Shown: positions 23,549 through 32,926, numbered from the stretch's first letter. The stretch: 64,000 nt of DNA from CADEDH01 sp965263455 (GCA_965263455.1 CBDHHN010000004.1:3224001-3288000), one strand, 5' to 3'. The notes: generated by a model from the sequence alone, not told the origin. A program made the numbers and translations.

Positions 23549-24577
23549 ATGTCGACGTCGCTGAAGATCGAAGCCTCGCTCTACCCGGGCGACAAGCTCG
23601 GCACCGCGTTCATCGCCAAGCAGGCCGAGAAGTTGGAGGCCCTCGGCTTCGACCGCACCTTCACCGCCGAGACCAGCCGCGACCCGTTCTTCCCGCTCGT
23701 GCTGGCCGCCCACCACACCGAGACCATCGAACTGGGCACGGGCATTGCCGTCGCCTTCGCCCGCAACCCGATGAACATCGCCGTGGCCGCCCAGGAGGTC
23801 AACGTGCTGTCGGGCGGGCGGTTCCGCCTGGGGCTCGGCTCCCAGATCAAGCCCCACATCACCCGGCGCTTCAGCATGCCGTGGCACGGGGCGGCCAAGC
23901 AGATGCGGGAGTTCATCGGCGCCATCAACGCCATCTGGGACAGCTGGTGGGATGGCGTGCCGTTGGCGTTCGAGGGCGAGTTCTACAACTACTCGCTGAT
24001 GACCCCCGAGTTCACCCCCGTCACCGAGGGCCTGGCCCGCCCGCCGATCCTGCTCGCGGCCGTCGGGCCGCTGATGATCAAGACGGCGGCCGAGGTGGCC
24101 GACGGCCTGATCGCCCACCCGTTCTGCACCGAGCAGTACCTGAAGGAGGTCATCGTGCCCCGGGTGCAGCCGGCCCTTGAGGCCCGCGGGCGCACGCTCG
24201 ACGACTTCGAGATCCAGTATCCGATCTTCATCGCCACCGGCGAAACCGAGGAGCAGTTCGAGAAGGCCAAGGCCGCGGTCAAACACCGCATCGGCTTCTA
24301 CGGCTCCACGCCGGCCTACAAGCCGGTGCTCGACCTCCATGGCTGGGGCGATCTCCAGCCCCAGCTGCGCCAGATGACCAAGGAGAACAAGTGGGATCGG
24401 CTGGGCGAACCGATCACCGACGAGATGCTGGAGACCTTTGCCGCCGTCGGCGAGCCGGCGGAGGCGGCCAGGATCGTACGCGGCCGTATCGGCGGCGTGG
24501 TCGACAGCGTCGTGCTCGACTCCAACCTGTCGGCGGACGCTCTCGCGGCGCAGATGGACGTACTGCGAGCGGCCTGA
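23549..24577 (+). CDS. LLM-class F420-dependent oxidoreductase
   Basis: A 342-residue luciferase-like TIM-barrel enzyme, resembling the actinobacterial TIGR03617 F420 subgroup. Signatures are IELGTGIAVAFARNPMNIAV, LSGGRFRLGLGSQIKPHITR, RPPILLAAVGPLMIKTAAEV and HRIGFYGSTPAYKPVLDLHG. The enzyme would move hydride between reduced F420 (or FMNH2) and an unknown substrate. AGGAGG (23534-23539) is 9 nt before ATG. A second, same-length paralogue lies at 31897-32925 in this window. It is convergent with a TetR regulator gene, only 19 bp away. Confidence 0.88.
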   Translation: MSTSLKIEASLYPGDKLGTAFIAKQAEKLEALGFDRTFTAETSRDPFFPLVLAAHHTETIELGTGIAVAFARNPMNIAVAAQEVNVLSGGRFRLGLGSQIKPHITRRFSMPWHGAAKQMREFIGAINAIWDSWWDGVPLAFEGEFYNYSLMTPEFTPVTEGLARPPILLAAVGPLMIKTAAEVADGLIAHPFCTEQYLKEVIVPRVQPALEARGRTLDDFEIQYPIFIATGETEEQFEKAKAAVKHRIGFYGSTPAYKPVLDLHGWGDLQPQLRQMTKENKWDRLGEPITDEMLETFAAVGEPAEAARIVRGRIGGVVDSVVLDSNLSADALAAQMDVLRAA

Positions 24578-24596
24578 GCGGCCGGCCCGGGCAGGG

Positions 24597-25250
24597 TCAG
24601 GTCTCGGCCCGGGACAGACGGTCCCTCGTGGTGTCGTGCAGGTACCCGAAGGGGCCGACCGGGTCGAAGCCGTCGAGGTCGATGAGCCACTGATAGGCGA
24701 TGCCCCGCTGCCCGGCCACGATCAGGGCCGCCTCCTTGGCCGGCGATACGCCCTTGGCGATCGAGCCGTCTCGGAGCCCCTTGCGGATGAAGTAGAGGTA
24801 GTCGCCGCGCATCGCCTCGTGCAGCTCGGCGAACCGGCGGCGCAGGCCGTCGTCGGAGGTGGCCTCGAACATCAACGAATACAGCACCAGCAGCTGGCTC
24901 GGGTCCCTGGCCGCCTGATCGCGGATGGCGGCCAGGATGGTCAGGACCCCTTCGAGCCCGGGCCGTCCCTTGGTGACGGGGAAGACGCGCTTGTGGCCCC
25001 AGTTGGTCACGATCCGCTCGATCATCGCCTCGATGAGGCCGTCCTTCGACCCGAATCGTGCCGTGACGAGTCCTCGGCTGTACCCGGCGCGCTCGCCGAT
25101 GGCGGCGAAGGTCAGTGCGGCGAAACCGCCCTCCACGACCAGCTCGGATGCGGCCTGGATCAGCGCATTCGTCGAACGTTCCGTCCGCAGCTGCTGCTTG
25201 TTCGGAGCCCGGCCTTCCGGCCCCACCCGTGGTTCAGCCCCCACATCCAT
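24597..25250 (-). CDS. TetR family transcriptional regulator
   Basis: A 217-residue regulator. The N-terminal helix-turn-helix domain at about residues 20-65 reads ALIQAASELVVEGGFAALTF, then IGERAGYSRGLVTARFGSKD. The C-terminal ligand domain is helical and variable, and no ligand can be inferred. ATG 25250 is chosen over an in-frame extension because upstream residues are Arg/Pro-rich non-protein-like sequence. A TACGAT box lies 9 nt before it. Neighbours suggest control of the adjacent oxidoreductase or lipid genes. Confidence 0.87.
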   Translation of the reverse strand: MDVGAEPRVGPEGRAPNKQQLRTERSTNALIQAASELVVEGGFAALTFAAIGERAGYSRGLVTARFGSKDGLIEAMIERIVTNWGHKRVFPVTKGRPGLEGVLTILAAIRDQAARDPSQLLVLYSLMFEATSDDGLRRRFAELHEAMRGDYLYFIRKGLRDGSIAKGVSPAKEAALIVAGQRGIAYQWLIDLDGFDPVGPFGYLHDTTRDRLSRAET

Positions 25251-25329
25251 TGCGCAGCCATCGTACCGGCGCCCCCGTCGGGCTTGGGGATTCCTGCGCC
25301 GCGTCGGGTGCTCGGGGCCCGACCGGCTG

Positions 25330-25629
25330 TCAGGCCGCGACCGGCTCCGGGGTCGAACGGGTCGTGAGCGCGGCTCGGCAGACCGCTCCGGCGAAGGCCG
25401 CGGCACACGCGCCGCTCGATCGAAGGGCGACGGCCACGAGCATGGCGATGCCGAGGCCCAGGTTGCGGCCGGCCCATGAGGTGGCCAGGTCCTCGGCGCC
25501 GTCGACGAAGTTGAGCGCCGAGGAGGGATCGGCCAACGCCGACACCCCGATCAAGGTTCCGCCGATGCCCATGAGGATGGCGAAGCCGGTGATGACGAGC
25601 GGTACGCCCTGGGCCTTGATGAGGTTCAT
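25330..25629 (-). CDS. Small integral membrane protein (99 aa)
   Basis: 99 residues with about three hydrophobic helices: GVPLVITGFAILMGIGGTLI, then a polar loop ADPSSALNFVDGAEDLA, then NLGLGIAMLVAVALRS and ACAAAFAGAVCRAAL. It resembles DUF4267/DoxX-like small membrane proteins in layout, but I cannot assign it firmly. ATG 25629 is preferred; the longer open frame upstream overlaps the AraC gene in another frame and is not protein-like. It lies between TetR and AraC regulator genes. Confidence 0.6.
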   Translation of the reverse strand: MNLIKAQGVPLVITGFAILMGIGGTLIGVSALADPSSALNFVDGAEDLATSWAGRNLGLGIAMLVAVALRSSGACAAAFAGAVCRAALTTRSTPEPVAA

Positions 25630-25801
25630 GGTGGTGGAACCCCCGGTTCTGGTGCGACTGGTTCGGATGGCACCCAGCGTGACGAGGTCCTGTCGGTCGG
25701 TCGAGGTCATTGTCGGACGGGCGTTGGTGGAAACGCGCCAACCTCGCCACCGTGACGCGCCGCCCGGGCGGCGAGGCGAGGCGAAGCGGTCGGTCTCGTC
25801 G

Positions 25802-26677
25802 TCAACCGACGGTAGGGCAGGCGTCATCGATGGCCGACGGCCCGTCGAGGGACCGGTGGCCCTCCCGGAAGGTCGTGGGCGGCGTCCCGGCACGGCCGCG
25901 GAAGAACTTGGTGAAATTCGACGAGTCGGAGAAGCCGAGGGCCCGGGCGATGACGGCGACATCGTCACCGGACCAGGCCAGCCGTCGCCGAGCCTCCAGC
26001 ATGACCAGCGCATCGATGAGTTCCTTGGGCGGCTGACTGAAAGCGTGGTTGGTCGCCCGGGCGACGGTCCGGGGCGACGCCCCAACCCGCTGGGCGTGCC
26101 AGGCGACCGACCGCTGGTCGATGTGCTCCTCGACGCTTCGGACGAAGGCCTCGGCCAGCAGCTGACGCGGCGAGTCGGACCGGTCACGAGCCGCGTCGCC
26201 GTGGCGGGCGAAGAGTCGGAGCATCACACCGACCACGGCGGCGGCGAGGGCATGGTCGCCGGTGGCCTCCAGATCCCTGGCCAGCCAGTCCATCTGATCG
26301 CGGAGCAGTGCGGCATCGGGGCCGAGATCGGTCACGGCGACGTAGGCCCGCAATCCGTCGAACAACGGCAGATCCGGCACGACGGCGGAGTCGAACACCA
26401 CGACGGTGGCATCGAACCCGTCGTGGGTCTCGCTCCAGCGCTGGACCTGGCCCGGTCGGACCCAGATCGCCGTGCCCGGGCGGAGCGGATGCTCCTCGAA
26501 GTCGACCATGTGCCGGCCGAAGCCCTCGGTGCAGAGGATGAAGACGTTGAACTGCACCAGCTCGACCGGCGGACCGGTCAGACCCTCGGACCGGACCCGA
26601 TCGCCGATGTAGGCCCGTATGTGGCCGGTGTCGGTGACGTTGACCGGTCGACTGAGCGTCAGCTCCACGTCGTGCAT
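25802..26677 (-). CDS. AraC family transcriptional regulator with cupin-like sensor
   Basis: 291 residues. The N-terminal cupin-type sensor domain has VQFNVFILCTEGFGRHMVDF and LRPGTAIWVRPGQVQRWSET. The C-terminal AraC DNA-binding domain (about 185-275) has two helix-turn-helix units: VGASPRTVARATNHAF and VAVIARALGFSDSSNFTKFF. The ligand is unknown. It ends 172 bp before the small membrane protein start on the same strand, and its gene follows the acyl-CoA ligase stop by 31 bp in the same direction, so all three may be transcribed together. Confidence 0.87.
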   Translation of the reverse strand: MHDVELTLSRPVNVTDTGHIRAYIGDRVRSEGLTGPPVELVQFNVFILCTEGFGRHMVDFEEHPLRPGTAIWVRPGQVQRWSETHDGFDATVVVFDSAVVPDLPLFDGLRAYVAVTDLGPDAALLRDQMDWLARDLEATGDHALAAAVVGVMLRLFARHGDAARDRSDSPRQLLAEAFVRSVEEHIDQRSVAWHAQRVGASPRTVARATNHAFSQPPKELIDALVMLEARRRLAWSGDDVAVIARALGFSDSSNFTKFFRGRAGTPPTTFREGHRSLDGPSAIDDACPTVG

Positions 26678-26708
26678 CGGCGTCAGTCTCGCTCGGTCGT
26701 CGTCGGCG

Positions 26709-28283
26709 TCAGTTGATGGCGCGTTCCTGGCCTTCCCAGTAGGGCTTGCGGAGCTCGGTCTTGAGGATCTTGCCCGACGGGTTGCGGGGGATGGTCTCGA
26801 TCCGCTCGACGCCCTTGGGCAGCTTGAAGCTCGCCAGCAGGCCCCGGCAGTACTCGACGATCTCGTCCGAGGACGGGTCGGCGCCGTCGGCCGGCACGAT
26901 CAGGGCCAGGGGCGACTCGCCCCACCGCTCGCTGGGGACGCCGATAACGGCCACGTCGGCCACGTCGGGGTGCGACATGATGGCGTTCTCGATCTCGGCC
27001 GGATAGATGTTCTCTCCGCCGGAGACGATCATGTCCTTCACCCGGTCGTGGATGAAGACGTAGCCGTCCCGCAGGTAGGCGGCGTCGCCGGTGCGGAACC
27101 AGCCCAGCCCGTTCTCGTCGCGACCCTCGGGGTAGACCTCGGCCGTGGCTTCGGGCTTGTTCCAGTAGCCCTTGAGGTTCTGGACCGTCCGCACCCAGAT
27201 CTCGCCCACCTCGCCGTCGGGCACGTCGTTGCCCAGCGGGTCGACCAGCCGCAGCTCCACCCCCTCGACCGGCTTGCCGGCCGAGCGCAGCAGGTGGGCC
27301 CGAGGGCCACCGGGATCGTGGTCCTCGGGCGGCAGCAGCGTCACGATGCCCGTGGTCTCGGTGAGGCCGTAGGCCTGGGTGTGGGGAGCCTTGAGCAGGG
27401 CCATCGACGCCGTCAGCACCTGCTCGGTGATGGGCGAGGCGCCGTACAGGATGTTCTCCAGCGATGAGAAGTCGGTGTCGGAGGCACCGGGCATCATGGG
27501 CAGGACCTGGAGCAGGGCGGGCACCATGAAGGCGGCGTTGACGCGGTGGGTCTCGATGTCGGCCAGGATCCGGACCGGGTCCACGTCACGATGCACGACG
27601 TTGGTGCACCCGGTGTAGAGCCCGACGATGGCCACGCCGCTGCCGCCGATGTGGAACAGCGGCATGACGTGGAGGATCACGCTGTCATCCCGGAGCAGCA
27701 TCATGGTGCTGACGGGACCGACGATCGACATCAGGTTGCGGTTGGAGAGCTCGGCGCCCTTCGGCAGGCCGGTGGTGCCCGAGGTGTAGAGCTGCACCGC
27801 GGTGTCGTCGATGGCCGACGGATAGCCGGGATCGTCGGCCGGCTGATCGGCGATCCAGTCGGTGTAGGTGGTGCGGTCGACGCCGGCCCCGACGACCGAG
27901 CCGACAACGATGACGAGCGGATCGGCGGCCAGGCTGATCTGGTCGACGTGGCCGACGAACTCTTCCTCGACCACGACCACCTCGGCCTGGGCGTCGTCCA
28001 GGATGTAGGCCATCTCGGGCGGCGCCAGGCGCCAGTTGACGGCCACGGTGACGGCGTTGACCTTGGCCGCGCCGAACAGGAGCGTGAAGTACTCGGGAAT
28101 GTTCTTGCCGATGAAGCCGACCCGGTCCTGGGAGCCGACCGAGGCCGCCACCAAGGCGTTGGCCACCAGGTTGGCCTCGGCGTCGAGCTCGCTGTAGGTC
28201 AACGTCCGTCCGTCACATACGATGGCCGGCTTGTCCGGGTGCTCGGCGGCCTGGGTCCGAGTGATGTCGGCGAGGCACTCCAC
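26709..28283 (-). CDS. Acyl-CoA synthetase (FadD-like AMP-dependent ligase)
   Basis: A 524-residue ANL-superfamily ligase, which activates a carboxylic acid to acyl-AMP and then acyl-CoA. Motifs are the P-loop-like YTSGTTGLPKGAE, QAYGLTETTGIVTLL, GWFRTGDAAYLRDGYVFIHD and VKDMIVSGGENIYPAEIE, with the catalytic lysine in RNPSGKILKTELR near the C-terminus. It is the usual length. GTG 28283 has AAGGAG 8 nt upstream. Chain-length specificity cannot be read. Nearby AraC, SDR and F420-type enzymes suggest lipid or terpenoid catabolism (inference). Confidence 0.92.
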   Translation of the reverse strand: MECLADITRTQAAEHPDKPAIVCDGRTLTYSELDAEANLVANALVAASVGSQDRVGFIGKNIPEYFTLLFGAAKVNAVTVAVNWRLAPPEMAYILDDAQAEVVVVEEEFVGHVDQISLAADPLVIVVGSVVGAGVDRTTYTDWIADQPADDPGYPSAIDDTAVQLYTSGTTGLPKGAELSNRNLMSIVGPVSTMMLLRDDSVILHVMPLFHIGGSGVAIVGLYTGCTNVVHRDVDPVRILADIETHRVNAAFMVPALLQVLPMMPGASDTDFSSLENILYGASPITEQVLTASMALLKAPHTQAYGLTETTGIVTLLPPEDHDPGGPRAHLLRSAGKPVEGVELRLVDPLGNDVPDGEVGEIWVRTVQNLKGYWNKPEATAEVYPEGRDENGLGWFRTGDAAYLRDGYVFIHDRVKDMIVSGGENIYPAEIENAIMSHPDVADVAVIGVPSERWGESPLALIVPADGADPSSDEIVEYCRGLLASFKLPKGVERIETIPRNPSGKILKTELRKPYWEGQERAIN

Positions 28284-28405
28284 GTTCGTCGCTCCTTGTG
28301 TGGTTCATCGACTGCTGAGGCGCCGGCGTCCATCGACCTTGGCCGGTGGGTTGGCCGGTGGCGCGGACCGTAGCTGGTGACTCTCTGGTCGGCTAGTCGA
28401 CAGGG

Positions 28406-29395
28406 TCAGCGGGCCGCCGCCCGAATCCGTTCCGGGGTGGTGCCGGTCCACTGCTGGAACGCCCGATAGAAGGAGCTGGTCTCCTCGTAGCCCAGGAGGA
28501 ACGAGATCTCCTGAGCCGTCAGACCGGCGTTGGTCAGGTAGTGGCGGGCCAGGGACTCCCTGGTCGAGTTCAGCACCCGTTGGAACGAGGTGCCCTCGGC
28601 GCTGAGTCGCCGCTGCAGGGTGCGGGTGCTGAGGGCGAGCCGGGCGGCCACGGCCTCCCGGCTGGCGCTGCCGGAGGGGAGGAGTTCGATCAGTGCGGCC
28701 CGGACCCGTTCGGCGTAGCCGTCCTCGTTCTCGATGTCGGCGAGCCGTTTGCGCAGGCTGGGTTCGAAGATGTCCCACATGGCGTCGTTGGCCAGCAGGA
28801 ACGGCCGGGCCGCATCGTGGGCCGAGAACGAGATCGACTGCGTCGGGTGGGCCTCGACGGTGACGCCGAGGTACTCCCGGTAGGCGTCGAGGTCGGCAGG
28901 GGGCTCCGGCACCAGGACCCGGCGGGGTTCGATGTGCCGGCGGGTGCCGGTCCGCGCCAGGGCGACCCAGAACAGCAGCTCGCTCAGGATCATCGTCGGC
29001 GGCGGCACGGCGCCGCCCGGCCACTGGAACCTCAGGCTCGTCTCGGCGACACCCTTGTCGACGGTGAGCGTCATCGGGCCGATCAGCTTCTTGTACGTGG
29101 CCACCCGCTGGGCCGCCACGTTCAGATCGGGGCTGACCAGGGCGCAGAAGATCGCCGGATCGAACACCTCGACCGAGAAGGCGTTGGCCAGGGCCACGGG
29201 GAAGTTGGGGTCGTCGGCCTCGGCCTCGATCGCCCGCCAGAACCCGAAGAAGTCGTCTTGCAGGAGCCGAAGCGGCCCCCGGGCGAACAGGTCGGCCGGG
29301 AGCCCGGCTCGGCGCAGGACGTTGTCGGGGTCGACACCGAGGTCGATCAGGATGACCTTGGCGGCGGGATTGAGGCTGTAGGTGTCGACGCTCAC
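28406..29395 (-). CDS. AraC family regulator (arabinose-binding-like N-domain)
   Basis: 329 residues. The N-terminal domain (about 1-200) matches the family seen in OruR/ArgR-like AraC regulators: DLFARGPLRLLQDDFFGFWR, EVFDPAIFCALVSPDLNVAA and LLFWVALARTG. The C-terminal DNA-binding domain has RLALSTRTLQRRLSAEGTSF and ISFLLGYEETSSFYRAFQQW, with the family ending TPERIR. GTG 29395 is chosen; the frame extends upstream but that part is not protein-like. It sits 25 bp after the SDR gene on the same strand, probably in one operon, and 122 bp before the acyl-CoA ligase start. Confidence 0.88.
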   Translation of the reverse strand: MSVDTYSLNPAAKVILIDLGVDPDNVLRRAGLPADLFARGPLRLLQDDFFGFWRAIEAEADDPNFPVALANAFSVEVFDPAIFCALVSPDLNVAAQRVATYKKLIGPMTLTVDKGVAETSLRFQWPGGAVPPPTMILSELLFWVALARTGTRRHIEPRRVLVPEPPADLDAYREYLGVTVEAHPTQSISFSAHDAARPFLLANDAMWDIFEPSLRKRLADIENEDGYAERVRAALIELLPSGSASREAVAARLALSTRTLQRRLSAEGTSFQRVLNSTRESLARHYLTNAGLTAQEISFLLGYEETSSFYRAFQQWTGTTPERIRAAAR

Positions 29396-29420
29396 GGGTT
29401 GGCGCTCGGCCCTGGCCGGC

Positions 29421-30401
29421 TCAACCGGCGGACGTCGTCGGCTTCGGAAGGCCGACGACGTCGTAGCTGCGGGCAACGAGCTCCCGGGCGGTCGCCATGT
29501 CGGTGGCGTTGGGGTTGGGTGACGCCATCGGCCAGCCACCGGCCTTGCACTCCCGGTCGCGGTACAGGATGCTGCTCTGGCTGAAGTAGGCGCCCGGGTG
29601 ATTCGGTGCATCGTCGGACAACAGGCAGTGGAGGGTGGTCTGGGCCGACTCCTCGTTGCTGTCCGAGACGAACCGGCTGAGCGGCCGCATCGCCGCCATC
29701 GCCAGGCGCATGGGCAGCGGGCCACCGGACCCGAAGTTTGATCGGGCCCATCCAGGGTGGACGGAGAACGTGCTGACCCCGGTGCCCTCCAGCCGCTCGG
29801 CCAGTTCCTTGGCGTAGAGGACGGTTGCCACCTTGGCCTCGGCGTAGGCGCCGAAGTTGTTGAAGTCGCGGTGTTCGAAGTTGAGGTCGTCGAGGTTGAC
29901 CGACGGGCGGTTGCCCTCGCGTCCGGCGTGTACGACCGACGAGACGATGGCCATGCGCGAGGGGGCGCTGGCCTTCAGGGCGTCGAGCAGGAGTTCGGTC
30001 AGCAGGAAGTGGCCGAAGTAGCTGACGCCGATGGTCATCTCCAGGCCGTCCTTGGTGTACTCGGGGCTCCGGCCCATGGTCACGAGACCGGCGTTGCAGG
30101 CCAGGCCGTCCAGGCGGTCGTACGCGCCCTGGAACTCGGCGGCGAAGTCCCGAACCGACTGCAGATCGGCCAGGTCGAGCCGCAGCACATCGTGCGTGCC
30201 CCGAAGACCGGCGAACCCGGCCGCGGCCTCCTCACCGGCGGCGGTCCGGCGGCACGCCATGACGACGTGGCCTCCCTGGGCCACCAGCTGACGGCTGGTC
30301 TCCAGACCGACGCCGGAGTTCGCCCCGGTGACGACGTAGACCTTCCCGCCCAGATCCTTCGATCTCGTTGCCTCGTCGAGTGCGAGCTTCCTGCGCGCCA
30401 T
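29421..30401 (-). CDS. Short-chain dehydrogenase (protochlorophyllide/retinol dehydrogenase-like)
   Basis: A 326-residue SDR. The cofactor motif is YVVTGANSGVGLETSRQLV, with the NADP-type basic loop MACRRTAAGEE. The structural NAG motif is LACNAGL. The catalytic Ser is in AIVSSVVHAG, and the YxxxK pair is Y-A-E-A-K in FGAYAEAKVATVLY. The remaining 100 residues follow the long-chain, light-independent retinol/protochlorophyllide-reductase-like group. GGAGGG lies before ATG 30401. The substrate is unknown. Confidence 0.88.
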   Translation of the reverse strand: MARRKLALDEATRSKDLGGKVYVVTGANSGVGLETSRQLVAQGGHVVMACRRTAAGEEAAAGFAGLRGTHDVLRLDLADLQSVRDFAAEFQGAYDRLDGLACNAGLVTMGRSPEYTKDGLEMTIGVSYFGHFLLTELLLDALKASAPSRMAIVSSVVHAGREGNRPSVNLDDLNFEHRDFNNFGAYAEAKVATVLYAKELAERLEGTGVSTFSVHPGWARSNFGSGGPLPMRLAMAAMRPLSRFVSDSNEESAQTTLHCLLSDDAPNHPGAYFSQSSILYRDRECKAGGWPMASPNPNATDMATARELVARSYDVVGLPKPTTSAG

Positions 30402-30503
30402 GGTCGATCCCTCCGGTCCTGCTTGGTGATCGTCACCGTAGATGGCGCTTCGGGTCGGACGACTGTCATTTCGGGCCAAAGCACTAGCCGTTGAGGTCAG
30501 CCT

Positions 30504-30540
30504 GCGGTGCGGTGCGGCGCAGCGCGGTGCAGTGCGGTGC
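30504..30540 (+). repeat. GCGGT/GCAGT low-complexity repeat
   Basis: A 37-nt run of overlapping GCGGTGC and GCAGTGC units in the 238-bp gap between divergent SDR and peptidase genes. Apart from this, the gap holds only the peptidase -10 box near its right edge. Confidence 0.6.
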
Positions 30541-30627
30541 CACCGGCAGGCGTTTCGTTGGGCGACGACCTTGGGCCGGCTTGAGTGCTGCCGCTGAGTC
30601 ACTACAGCCCCGTGCTCCGGTGGGGAC

Positions 30628-30633
30628 TACCCT
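30628..30633 (+). promoter_or_regulatory. -10 box TACCCT of leaderless M20 peptidase gene
   Basis: TACCCT, 6-nt spacer, ATG 30640. No ribosome site is present. Confidence 0.5.
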
Positions 30634-30639
30634 CACCTC

Positions 30640-31827
30640 ATGGACGCGACCGAAGCCAAGGACATCGTTCGTGCCGAGATCGAACGGCTCACCCCGGCCC
30701 TGCTCGATCTCTCACACTCGATCCACGCCAACCCCGAACTCAACTTCGAGGAGCACCACGCCCACGAGGCGCTGACGGGTGTCCTGGAGGACAACGGAAT
30801 CGACGTGGCTCGAGGCGCCTACGACATGCCGACGGCGTTCGACGCCCGTGTCGGCACCACGGCCGGACCGACCGTCGCCGTGCTCTGCGAGTACGACGCG
30901 CTGCCCGGTATCGGTCACGCCTGCGGCCACAACATCATCGGTTCGGCCGGCCTCGGCGCCGGGATCGCCGTCGCCAAGGTGGCTGAAGCCCTGGGCGGTC
31001 GGGTCGCCATCATGGGCACGCCGGCCGAGGAGGGCGGCGGCGGCAAGGAGTTCATGATCCGCCGCGGTGCCTTCGACGACGTCGATCTGGCCATGATGGT
31101 CCACCCGGCCGACCGCGATCTCCGCACCATGCACACCATCGCCATTCAGCAGGTGCACGTGACCTATGACGGCCAGGCGGCCCACGCCGCCGCCGCTCCC
31201 CACAAGGGCCGCAACGCCCTTGACGCCGCCGTCCTCGGCTACAACGCCGTCGCCGCGCTCCGCCAGCACATCCGACCCGACGAGCGGATCCACGGCATCT
31301 TCACCGAGGCCGGCGACAAGCCCAACATCGTCCCGTCACGGGCGGCGGCCGAGTGGTATGTGCGAAGCGGCAAGATGTCGAGCCTGGAGACGCTGAAGGA
31401 GCGCGTGCAACGTTGCCTGCAGGGCGGCGCCGACGCATCGGGCTGTGTGATGGAAGCCCAATGGATCGACCCCCCGTTCTACGACATGCTCGACAACCAT
31501 CCGCTTCTTGACCTCTACGTCAAGAACGCCATGGACGTCGGGCGTCACCCGCTGCCCGAAGAGGAAGGGGCGATGGTGGTCGGCTCCACCGACATGGGCA
31601 ACGTGAGCTACTCGGTACCCTCCATCCATCCCATGATCAAGGTCGCGCCCGAAGGCACCGCCATCCACACCCCGGAGTTCGAGGTGTTCGCCGGCGGCGA
31701 GGAGGGCGATCGGGCCGTCATCGACGGTGCCCTCACCATGGCCCTCACCATGGTCGACTGTCTGGCCGACGGTGCCGTTCGTCAGGAGATCGTGGGCGCC
31801 TTCCCGGCCGACGCCCAGGCCAACTGA
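30640..31827 (+). CDS. M20 family metallopeptidase/amidohydrolase
   Basis: 395 residues, similar to AbgB/aminobenzoyl-glutamate or N-acyl amino acid amidohydrolases. Metal-site segments are ALPGIGHACGHN and GTPAEEGGGGKEF (catalytic Glu pair). The dimerisation domain carries GQAAHAAAAPHKGRNALDA. The C-terminal metal site includes GSTDMGNVSYSVPSIHPM. The family hydrolyses amide bonds in small substrates using one or two zinc or manganese ions. There is no signal peptide, so it is cytosolic. The start is fixed by the leaderless promoter. Confidence 0.9.
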   Translation: MDATEAKDIVRAEIERLTPALLDLSHSIHANPELNFEEHHAHEALTGVLEDNGIDVARGAYDMPTAFDARVGTTAGPTVAVLCEYDALPGIGHACGHNIIGSAGLGAGIAVAKVAEALGGRVAIMGTPAEEGGGGKEFMIRRGAFDDVDLAMMVHPADRDLRTMHTIAIQQVHVTYDGQAAHAAAAPHKGRNALDAAVLGYNAVAALRQHIRPDERIHGIFTEAGDKPNIVPSRAAAEWYVRSGKMSSLETLKERVQRCLQGGADASGCVMEAQWIDPPFYDMLDNHPLLDLYVKNAMDVGRHPLPEEEGAMVVGSTDMGNVSYSVPSIHPMIKVAPEGTAIHTPEFEVFAGGEEGDRAVIDGALTMALTMVDCLADGAVRQEIVGAFPADAQAN

Positions 31828-31896
31828 TCGTGTGAATCGATCGGGCTCCGGAAGGCGACGCGGCGGGGACCGTCGGTCGTCGGTCGGAGACGGCCT

Positions 31897-32925
31897 CTAC
31901 CGGGACGGGGTGGCGATGGCTCGGATGTCCTGGATCAGGTCCGGAGGGAGGCCGTCGTCGATCCCGGGGAGCGGGGCCACGGCGATGGTGTGGATCAGCC
32001 CGCCGAACCGGGCTTCGAGTACGCCCGGGATCTCCTCGTGCCTGCCGACGGTGGCGAAGAGGCGTACGACGTCGTCACTCACCAGTTCGGCCATCCGGTC
32101 CCAACCGTCGGTCTTGGAGAGATGATTCAGGCGGTGGCCGAGGTCCTCGAGCCCGTGCTGTTCGAAGACGGGCCAGTAGGCCCTGGTCGAACCGTAGAAC
32201 CCGATCCGAACCCGGGCCGCCTCCATGGCCTCGGCCACCGACGCCTCGTCGGGCCCGGTGCACACGAACGTCCCGCAGCTGATCTCCAATTGATCCGCTG
32301 AGCGCCCACTCCGGGCCCGACCGGCGGCGAGTTGGGGCAGCACCTGGTCCTCCAGGTAGGCCCTGGTGCAGAAGCCGTGCAACTGCACCCCGTCGGCCAC
32401 CTCGCCCGCCATCCGCAGCATGGCCGGACCCACGGCCCCGACGGATATCGGCGGCGGCTCGTGCGGGAGCGGCTCGGGGGTGAAGTTCGGCGTCATCAGG
32501 GTGAAGGTGTAGTGGTCGCCCTCGAAGGCCAGAGGCTCGCCGTCGGCCCAGCACCGCCAGATGGCGCGGAGGGCCTGGACGTACTCCCGCAGTCGCGGGG
32601 CCGGCGCCGACCACGGCACCGAGAACCTGCGCTCGTTGTGGCCTCGGACCTGTGGTCCCAGGCCCAGTTCGAAGCGTCCCTGCGACAGTGCCTGAAGGTC
32701 CCAGGCCGTGTTGGCCACCACCATGGGACTGCGGGGGAAGGCGATGGCGACCCCGGTCCTGAGGCGGAGGGTCCGCGTCGAGAGGGACCCGAGGGCCAGC
32801 GGGAGGAAGGGGTCGTGCCTGTTCTCGAGGCTGATCACCCCGTCGTAGCCCGCGGCCTCGATGGCGCGGAGCCGGTCGGGGACGGCCCGGAGGTCGTCGT
32901 TGGGCAGGCTGGTCAGCAGTTGCAT
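31897..32925 (-). CDS. LLM-class F420-dependent oxidoreductase (paralogue)
   Basis: 342 residues, the same length as the enzyme at 23549-24577 and clearly related to it. Shared blocks include RHDPFLPLAL, LSQGRFELGLGPQVRGHNER, PPPISVGAVGPAMLRMAGEV and VRIGFYGSTRAYWPVFEQHG. It starts at ATG 32925, one base after the HxlR regulator stop (TGA-C-ATG), so translation is coupled. It is therefore the best candidate target of that regulator. The substrate is unknown. Confidence 0.88.
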   Translation of the reverse strand: MQLLTSLPNDDLRAVPDRLRAIEAAGYDGVISLENRHDPFLPLALGSLSTRTLRLRTGVAIAFPRSPMVVANTAWDLQALSQGRFELGLGPQVRGHNERRFSVPWSAPAPRLREYVQALRAIWRCWADGEPLAFEGDHYTFTLMTPNFTPEPLPHEPPPISVGAVGPAMLRMAGEVADGVQLHGFCTRAYLEDQVLPQLAAGRARSGRSADQLEISCGTFVCTGPDEASVAEAMEAARVRIGFYGSTRAYWPVFEQHGLEDLGHRLNHLSKTDGWDRMAELVSDDVVRLFATVGRHEEIPGVLEARFGGLIHTIAVAPLPGIDDGLPPDLIQDIRAIATPSR

Positions 32926-32926
32926 G

